From NCBI GenBank assembly GCA_001600455.1, contig BCKC01000007.1:2358019-2422018 (forward strand): a DNA stretch of 64,000 bases. The letters are read 5' to 3'. The notes beneath the pieces were generated by a model, which was not told the origin of the DNA, ran no database searches, and saw only the letters and a program-made list of their open reading frames with translations. Shown here piece after piece: positions 57,925 through 64,000 of this stretch. Numbering within the stretch: the first letter of the stretch is position 1; each line of letters starts with the position of its first letter. This DNA is from Endocalyx cinctus (lineage: Eukaryota > Ascomycota > Sordariomycetes > Amphisphaeriales > Apiosporaceae). Position numbers and translations under genes: made by a program.

Positions 57925-58270
57925 GAACAAAAGAGGAAAAGAAGAGAATGGTTTAGGAAAATGTCTAAAAAGCTTTTGAGTTGGAACTGATAGATTAGAA
58001 TTGTGATGAAAAAAAGAAAAAATGAATGAATGGTTGATCGACTGTTTATAAAAGCATCGTAGAAAAAAACTAATCTATACGTTATCTAATTTATCAAGAG
58101 AAGAATTCTGATACCATCGTAATATACTGAGCTAAAGTACGGCATGTCAGGAACAAAAGAGGAAAAGAAGGGAATGAATTAGGGAAATTTTCAAGAAGCT
58201 TTTGAGTTGGAACAGAAGGGGAAAAGAAGAGAAGGACTGTGGGAAATATTCAAAAAGCTTTTGAGTTGGC
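57925..58270 (+). repeat. About 60-nt repeat, three diverged copies (57925-57987, 58151-58213, 58210-58270)
   Basis: Each copy runs gaacaaaagaggaaaagaag ... aagcttttgagttgg. Copies 2 and 3 are adjacent; copy 1 is about 160 nt upstream. Translated on the + strand they align residue by residue (EQKRKRRE...KKLLSW), with a stop in copy 2. Confidence 0.8.
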
Positions 58271-58428
58271 AATCTTCCAAGTAAACAAATTATGGGAGGA
58301 GCATATCTGAAAGTTAAGTTAACATGAACTTTATATCCATGAATACAGTTATATTTAGGAAGGAGTTCATTATCGAAGAACAAATATTATTTTATTATAC
58401 CATCATATTCTTCAATAAAGCTGCTACG

Positions 58429-59061
58429 TTACTTCTCTATTTTTCTTTTTGGCCATGGCCACCATCCTTCTAAAGGCATATTACCATAAATCATATTAAA
58501 AGATTCATTCGGCCGCCTTGCTACATATGCATAAATATGATTCATGCCGTCTTGAGTCCAAGCATTTCCAGCCCGAAGCATTTCTTGAGTAAGACTGCTT
58601 GGGTCAAAATCATGCAAAATATCTGTAGTAAGAGCGAAAACTCTTAAATTTGCAACCCACTGCGGAGGTTGTTTTAAATCTCGAAGAAAAAGATGTCGTA
58701 TATATCTTCCTTTTTCATCTCGGCATCTATCCATGTATCCTTCTTCTTGAATAAGATTATCGCCATTCCAATGAAGTCCCTCGCGCATTAACCGGGGTAC
58801 GTCGTTGCATTTAATGGACAATTCAGCGCACCATGGTTGTTCAGCTGGGTTAAAGGGGTCGGTAGAGTTTTGCGGGACAGGATTCGGAAGTATATGGAAG
58901 AATACTGAACGCGGCCCTTTCATGGCATTATATATCTTTCCTCCTGCGGCTGGACCAGGTTTTGATAGGTTCTCGTTGGTATTTGGGATATATAATTCTT
59001 CATTATATGGAGGAGGATTAGGAGTGTTGTTATTATCGCAGAAGATATTAAGACGTGTCAT
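58429..59061 (-). CDS. Hypothetical protein (210 aa)
   Basis: Single open frame with ATG at 59061, stop at 58429. The composition is ordinary and globular with many Trp and Pro (MREGLHWNGDNL, KQPPQWVANLRVFALTTDIL, MPLEGWWPWPKRKIEK). It has no signal peptide, membrane segment or recognised motif. Codons are AT-rich compared with the other genes here, suggesting a recently acquired, orphan or degenerating gene. There is no similarity evidence; the call rests on frame length and non-repetitive composition. Confidence 0.5.
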   Translation of the reverse strand: MTRLNIFCDNNNTPNPPPYNEELYIPNTNENLSKPGPAAGGKIYNAMKGPRSVFFHILPNPVPQNSTDPFNPAEQPWCAELSIKCNDVPRLMREGLHWNGDNLIQEEGYMDRCRDEKGRYIRHLFLRDLKQPPQWVANLRVFALTTDILHDFDPSSLTQEMLRAGNAWTQDGMNHIYAYVARRPNESFNMIYGNMPLEGWWPWPKRKIEK

Positions 59062-60021
59062 TGTTATCCTATTAGGAAGTAGTGGAGTTGGTAAAGTAAG
59101 AGAAGTAAAGTTAGATGAGACGAAAACAAAAGAGAAAAAATAGAATAAAAAGAGTATGAGAGTTGTAATATATTTATATCATTGTGAAATGAATTCCGGC
59201 TATGTGTTATGTATCTAGGTATGGCCCGCTTATTGAACTGTTTTTATAAGGCTAAAAGTAAGGATAGCTCTAATCGACAATTTAATATAGAAATGGGTGA
59301 AACTTGTTGTATTTATGATAGTAGTTCGTAGACTTGAATTGTACGGCTGAACCAATTGAACTTTATTGGCGTATTGTCCCGAAAGACGACTAGACTGTAA
59401 TTATAATGATTTATAAGGTCAACTCTGAGAAGTTCTAGCTAACCTTAGCTACGGGATGCGAGCTGATCTGATACAGTCACCAGGTAATGGAATCTTCTTG
59501 CTCATCACCGTCCTGCCGTAGCAGGACCTTCCTGTCCCGTGGCGGGCCTATCGCAGCGACAGCAGGTTATTTTCTGTATTTAGTCTGTTATGACCTCGAC
59601 AGCTATCAATGTAAATTTATATCTAGCAATAGAATCGATAAGTCACCAAAACCTCACTTGAACACCAAGTCCAGCCTCTTCGTATATTTCGTTACTTACC
59701 CATTGGCCAAATATCTACATAAATGGATATCTGTTCGTGACGGGTCATAAGTTAAGATGTTGGTGGTATCGCTGGCAACGTTAATAGGGTCCTATTACGG
59801 CAGCAGACAGGGAATTCAGATGGTTGCTTTTCGATAAAACATCCTAGGTTAAGTAAAACTCAAGCATAAAGCTTTCTTCAATATTTCCAGCTTTATTGAC
59901 GAGCCTTGCATATTTATATAACAACCCAGCAGTCATTGTTTTATGGAGGGATAATGTTGGGTTAAAATCGTAAGATTTTACTGTTCTGAAAAATGAAGTT
60001 ATTATTGTTGTTGATGTTGTG

Positions 60022-60048
60022 AAATAATTCTGCTAGTCAGAATTATTT
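60022..60048. repeat. Perfect 11-bp inverted repeat with 5-nt loop
   Basis: aaataattctg (60022-60032), ctagt loop, cagaattattt (60038-60048). Confidence 0.9.
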
Positions 60049-60089
60049 CGAGTGTAAGTGAGCTGGCGTACAGGCCAGCTCCGCACTGG

Positions 60090-60121
60090 CCACATACACC
60101 AGCCTGTGGCTGGTGATGTGG
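60090..60121. repeat. GC-rich hairpin
   Basis: ccacatacaccagcc (60090-60104), tgt, ggctggtgatgtgg (60108-60121); 14 pairs with one bulged base. It is followed directly by a further ctggtgtggc. Confidence 0.85.
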
Positions 60122-60236
60122 CTGGTGTGGCTTATACTCCAGCTAGCTACTAATAATCAACAGATAATCATACGGTGATTTTTTATTGTATAACTTTTGC
60201 ATAAATTACAGTTTAGTCACTTGACGACTGAGAATC

Positions 60237-60266
60237 GACTGAGCCGAGCCTGAGCAAAAGCGGCAA
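60237..60266 (+). repeat. Dispersed repeat, copy 2
   Basis: gactgagccgagcctg + agc + aaaagcggcaa; the copy at 25983-26021 carries the same blocks on the opposite strand with a 12-nt spacer. Confidence 0.7.
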
Positions 60267-61807
60267 TGCAAAAAAGAAATACGCCAAACCTAATTTGGGG
60301 GATGCTTTTGGTACATTCAATTACTTGGGGCTCAAATTGAATAATGCCGCTAGTACTGCAGTATCCTTCAGGTATCCAATAATACGTATAATAGCGAAAT
60401 TATGTGGTGCTACCCCGACATTCTGATGAAAGAGCACGCAAGGTACGCTGGCTGGCTGGTAGGGTTTCACGGGTATACCCTACAATTACATAATGCCTAG
60501 AGAGGACAAATGCAGAAGAAAAAGACAGACAGACAACAAAGACCTGGACAACCTTGGAAGCTGAACCTACACGTAGGTCTAAGCCCTGGAAGTTCCAACA
60601 GTATCTTTTCCCGTCAGCTGATGATTAATTAACCTTAAATAAATAAGAGTCATTGGACAATGAGAATGATCAATGATCAATGATGAAATGAGATGAATTA
60701 TGGATTAGCTGACTTGATCGATCGTACCTGTCACGTCATTCGGAGGCAAAAAAAAAAAAAAAAAATCTTCAGCTGGATACTTCAAGTATAGCTAGGTACA
60801 TATAATAAAAGATGATTTATGATATTGTCATCAAACAAAGGACGTTTATACGTAACAAGTTTAAGGTGGATCTAGTAAGTTCCATTATTAGGGCTTCCTC
60901 CTTTAACCGCCAAAGTTGAAAACTATGGGGTAATAGTTAGGTACAGGAAACTCAAGAATGGGTCTCATGACTCCTTTGCGTCGGAACCGATTTCGTAAGA
61001 GCAACAACAATAATGTGTACTATTAGCTAATTCTAAACTCGAATCCCAGCTAATTACATGTATCACGCGGTTACCCCAGATTTCCTTTAACTGCTAAGCG
61101 TCTATTTTTTGAAAATGTCGGATGTTTGGAATTGCATTTTTAGAGGGAAAATTTTTACTTTGGATATCAAGCTTTTCCGAACGAGAACCTTCGTGGCTGA
61201 TTTTTATGACTATATTTTTATGCCATCGATACCCATTGACCTTTAATATCATACGCCGGTCAAAGAAGTCCAGTTTGAACCATTCACCTAATACTTGGAC
61301 CACGTGTCGAATGTCTCCATCGTCTCAGGATCATAGGAAGAAAGGAAAAGAAAAAAATTTTCCCCCCTATCCATGGATATTTCCTTACTTTGTTTCTTTT
61401 TTCTATTGTCAATTAGCTAAGTTGCCCCTGCTGACTACTCTCCAAATTACGTATCACGATGCTCTGGCCAAGTGGTAGGCCTGGTTTATGATGCTACTTA
61501 CTTTACAATTTTTTTCTCGGCTAACGAGTGTGGCCATGTACCTGACAAAGATTTTTCTTTTTGTCTTCGTCTTTCTCCGAGGTGAAGTTTGAGAAGGGGG
61601 CTGACTATAATAATCTCCCTCCTCCTTCCCTCCCTTCTTCACCTATCTTCTTTGTTCATCAAGTATAACAATCGCTACCCTTCACCAATAACCAATCTCT
61701 GAGTAGAGCCTTTACAACAATCTCACCAACCACTAGACCGTTTCAATTGTTATTTTATTCCACCCTACCAAATTATCTCAAAATACACAGATAGATAATA
61801 AGCAACC

Positions 61808-62269
61808 ATGCCTCGCTCTTTCACCATCACCGAACCTCACCCCACCGTCGCCATGAACACGTACACGCACTCGGGCCGAGGCGGCGCCGGAAACTATTTC
61901 CGCGCGCCCGCGACGACGCCCGCCGCGGGGGTCCCCACGCCGGCCGAGCCTCTTCTGAAGACGTCGTCGTCGTCCTCGACCCGCTTCTACTCGGGCCGGG
62001 GCGGCGCCGGGAACGCGTACGTGGCGAGCGAGCGGCCCGTCATGTCGTTCGAGGAGGTCTACGCGAGCCAGAGCCACATCTCGCAGAAGCCCGTCGGCTA
62101 CGTCGGCCGCGGCGGCGCCGGCAACGTCTACTGCTCCTCGCCCCTCGACGGCCAGCCCACCCGCCGCAAGTCGAGCGACGCCTCGAGCCGCCGCAGCGAC
62201 AGCAGCGCCGGTAGCACCCGCTCCGCCCGCTTCTTCGCCAGGTTGAGCTCCTCTTCTTCCCGCAAGTGA
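61808..62269 (+). CDS. DUF3602 family protein with GRGGAGN repeats
   Basis: Single exon, 153 aa, ATG 61808 (context accATGc). Three copies of the family motif: SGRGGAGNY (residues 22-30), SGRGGAGNA (62-70) and GRGGAGNVY (100-108), separated by Ser/Thr/Pro-rich spacers. The C terminus is Ser/Arg-rich (RRKSSDASSRRSDSSAGS) with possible phosphorylation sites and is otherwise disordered. DUF3602 proteins are short and common in Pezizomycotina; their function is not established. Strong GC bias in this frame, with a CT-rich leader upstream. No neighbour suggests a pathway. Confidence 0.88.
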   Translation: MPRSFTITEPHPTVAMNTYTHSGRGGAGNYFRAPATTPAAGVPTPAEPLLKTSSSSSTRFYSGRGGAGNAYVASERPVMSFEEVYASQSHISQKPVGYVGRGGAGNVYCSSPLDGQPTRRKSSDASSRRSDSSAGSTRSARFFARLSSSSSRK

Positions 62270-64000
62270 ATCATAAAAAAAATATACACATATGGGACGG
62301 AGATTTCCTTAAAAAAATAATAGCGCTCGGACGCCGAGAACCAAACACATGTTTCGACTCCTCCTCCTATCCTCCCCCATATCCCATCGTACCACGTCAC
62401 GACGCTTCTCAAGGAAGCTTACGACCATAATACGTAATAAAAACGATGGGAACGGGGGAAGAAGTGGAAACCGAACATTTCAGACAAGGGTCTTTGAACA
62501 CAGTTTCGCTGGAACATTACCCTTTTTTCACCTTTTCATGACGAATGAATTGATTAATATTCATTCGAGGTGCGCTTATGACGACGGTACGGCGGAGAAT
62601 GAGGCAGAAAACCCTCGTCGACATTCTCCAATATTAGTACTGGCATAGCAAGCATATGGCGCACGGTTTTTGTTTTTATCACCTTTGCCCTCTCATACCC
62701 AACATTCACCCTTTTTTGGTCTCCGAAGACCACCAAAAAGGATTGAGAAGAAAGGCAAATGGATTACGAGGTTGAAGCAGTACCTCACCTTAAGTCTTTT
62801 CTTTCGTATCTGTATCTGACATATTTATTCCGTATTTGATTTTGTTCATTTTTTTTTACGAGGCCGGAGTTGGTTGTGTCGGGAGGTTCATACGCAAGAG
62901 AAAACAAAAAAATAGGAGAGATGCAATGATGATAACGACAGAAAGACAGAAGGATATACCCCCCCAGTATCTACGTAAGGCCTGATTTATCCTTACAAAC
63001 GTATATATTTGTATATAGTTTCGTTAGCAATTTTGTATATACCCCAAACAGATTATCTGAACCATTTTCACTCTACTCAAAAAATATACCTGCTGCTATG
63101 TTGTGAAGATTCGTTTTGTGAGTATGATCCATTGAACGCAACCTCGGAGGCTTACTGGGCAGATTACAGAAGGGCCTGAGCCTGAAGCTAAGTCAAGGCC
63201 AAGGTCAAAGCGAAAGAAAAAGTTAAAAGTTGTGGCAGGGTTTGAAAACCGCTTTTCATTAAAGTTGCGTCCGACTACAAAGAGCGAAATCGCACTCAGG
63301 GTAACGAATTAATTTTTGGTCTTGGTGTTGAAGGGGGGGATCAAATCACCAAATTGAATCATCATCAAATTATATCATCTCGGCGAAAAACTTGGGTATC
63401 ATTCATCTAGGTAAAGATGTGACTGGGCCTGCTACTCCTACCTCCCCAACTTCCATACAAATAAAAATCTACAGTACTGAAAACCGAGTAGTCTTCTCTT
63501 CTTCTTTTTACTGTCTCCTTCAGTCTTCCTGTTTTCGCTTTTGTTCTACTCTCTTCAATCGTAAAAGTTCTGGATCCAGAGTCTGCAAAGGGTTCGGTAC
63601 GGATTCGTCGAAAGTAAAACCTCAATTTAAGGCTCTTCCTTTCTTGTTTAGAAAAAATAAAATAAATAAATAAAAATGAGCTGAGATAATAGGCTCGTCG
63701 TTAGTCGGTAACAAATTAAGAAGTGGTTGTATATGTAGACAATGTGTCGTCTGATTCTTTCGGTATTTCGCATCGTCGTGACAAGACTGGATGGAAGGTG
63801 GGGGGAACCTTTTGTCGTTATTCTATTGCTCTCAACAAGTTCATAGTGTTGATATCACCACTCTCTAATAGCCGAAGGTAGATCTTCCACGCCTTTATAA
63901 TTTATCATTTGAATCGATTTCGCTTTATGTCAACTTCTTATGGATGATATCGGGATCCTCGTGCCAGTCGTCGATACTAACCCACATCTATTTCAAGGGA
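62270..64000. other. 3' flank and intergenic region to window end
   Basis: AT-rich, with short frames only. A gene may begin beyond the right edge, but nothing can be supported here. Confidence 0.5.

Larger units (their letters stand above)
59062..61807. other. Gene-poor region, about 2.7 kb
   Basis: No supported gene. Contains the hairpins at 60022-60048 and 60090-60121, the second dispersed-repeat copy at 60237-60266, an A17 run at about 60750, and near 61,600-61,800 the pyrimidine-rich promoter and leader of the DUF3602 gene. Confidence 0.55.

Noticed and set aside
59487..59750. 87-aa + strand frame
   Set aside because: AT-rich, no motif, no splice partners, and adjacent to repeat-rich DNA.

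Overview
The window is nuclear DNA of a filamentous ascomycete (Pezizomycotina, most likely a Sordariomycete). The evidence is split genes with short GT-AG introns (about 50-215 nt), branch-like CTNAC/CTAAC motifs before the acceptors, GC-rich coding exons set in AT-rich intergenic DNA, no operons, and typical fungal families (homoserine kinase, berberine-bridge-type FAD oxidase, Cex1/SCYL1 pseudokinase, Lst8, IFRD, Clr5, DUF3602). The species cannot be named from the sequence.

Layout. 0-11 kb holds a spliced orphan gene with a His10 run, the three-exon homoserine kinase, a secreted FAD-linked oxidase and the SCY1-like pseudokinase, all on the + strand. 10.9-20.6 kb is on the - strand: the TOR-complex WD40 subunit Lst8 (with an unusual polyQ/acidic insertion), a small spliced CxxC/CxxC protein with a Ser/His tail, and a tail-anchored FHA-domain protein. 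20.6-23.1 kb is AT-rich DNA full of TACCTAGGTA-type palindromes. 23.1-24.5 kb is an IFRD-family gene. 24.5-30.3 kb is a gene desert with hairpins and dispersed repeats. 30.3-35.8 kb is a giant disordered protein gene (about 1800 aa). 37.2-41.0 kb is a Pro/Gly/Cys-repeat and coiled-coil locus whose reading frame changes in the middle. 43.7-45.6 kb is a calpain-like protein that has lost its catalytic cysteine. 46.3-47.8 kb (-) is a GNAT-fold protein, 49.8-50.8 kb a small secreted Cys-containing protein, 54.0-56.0 kb a Clr5-domain protein. 57.0-59.1 kb has short weakly supported - strand reading frames and a degenerate tandem repeat. 61.8-62.3 kb encodes a DUF3602 protein with three GRGGAGN repeats.

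How the genes relate. There is no evident biosynthetic or defence cluster: housekeeping genes (thr1, lst8, the SCY1-like gene) alternate with lineage-specific, low-complexity genes. The right half (37-62 kb) is enriched in orphan or degenerate genes, homopolymer tracts and inverted repeats, as expected of a fast-evolving accessory segment. The observations most worth a second look are the cysteine-less calpain with a large charged insertion in its protease fold, the two overlapping out-of-frame halves of the 37-41 kb locus, the Lst8 insertion and the small CxxC protein. Gene models were assembled by hand from splice motifs and reading-frame continuity. No similarity search was run, so family assignments rest on recognised motifs.
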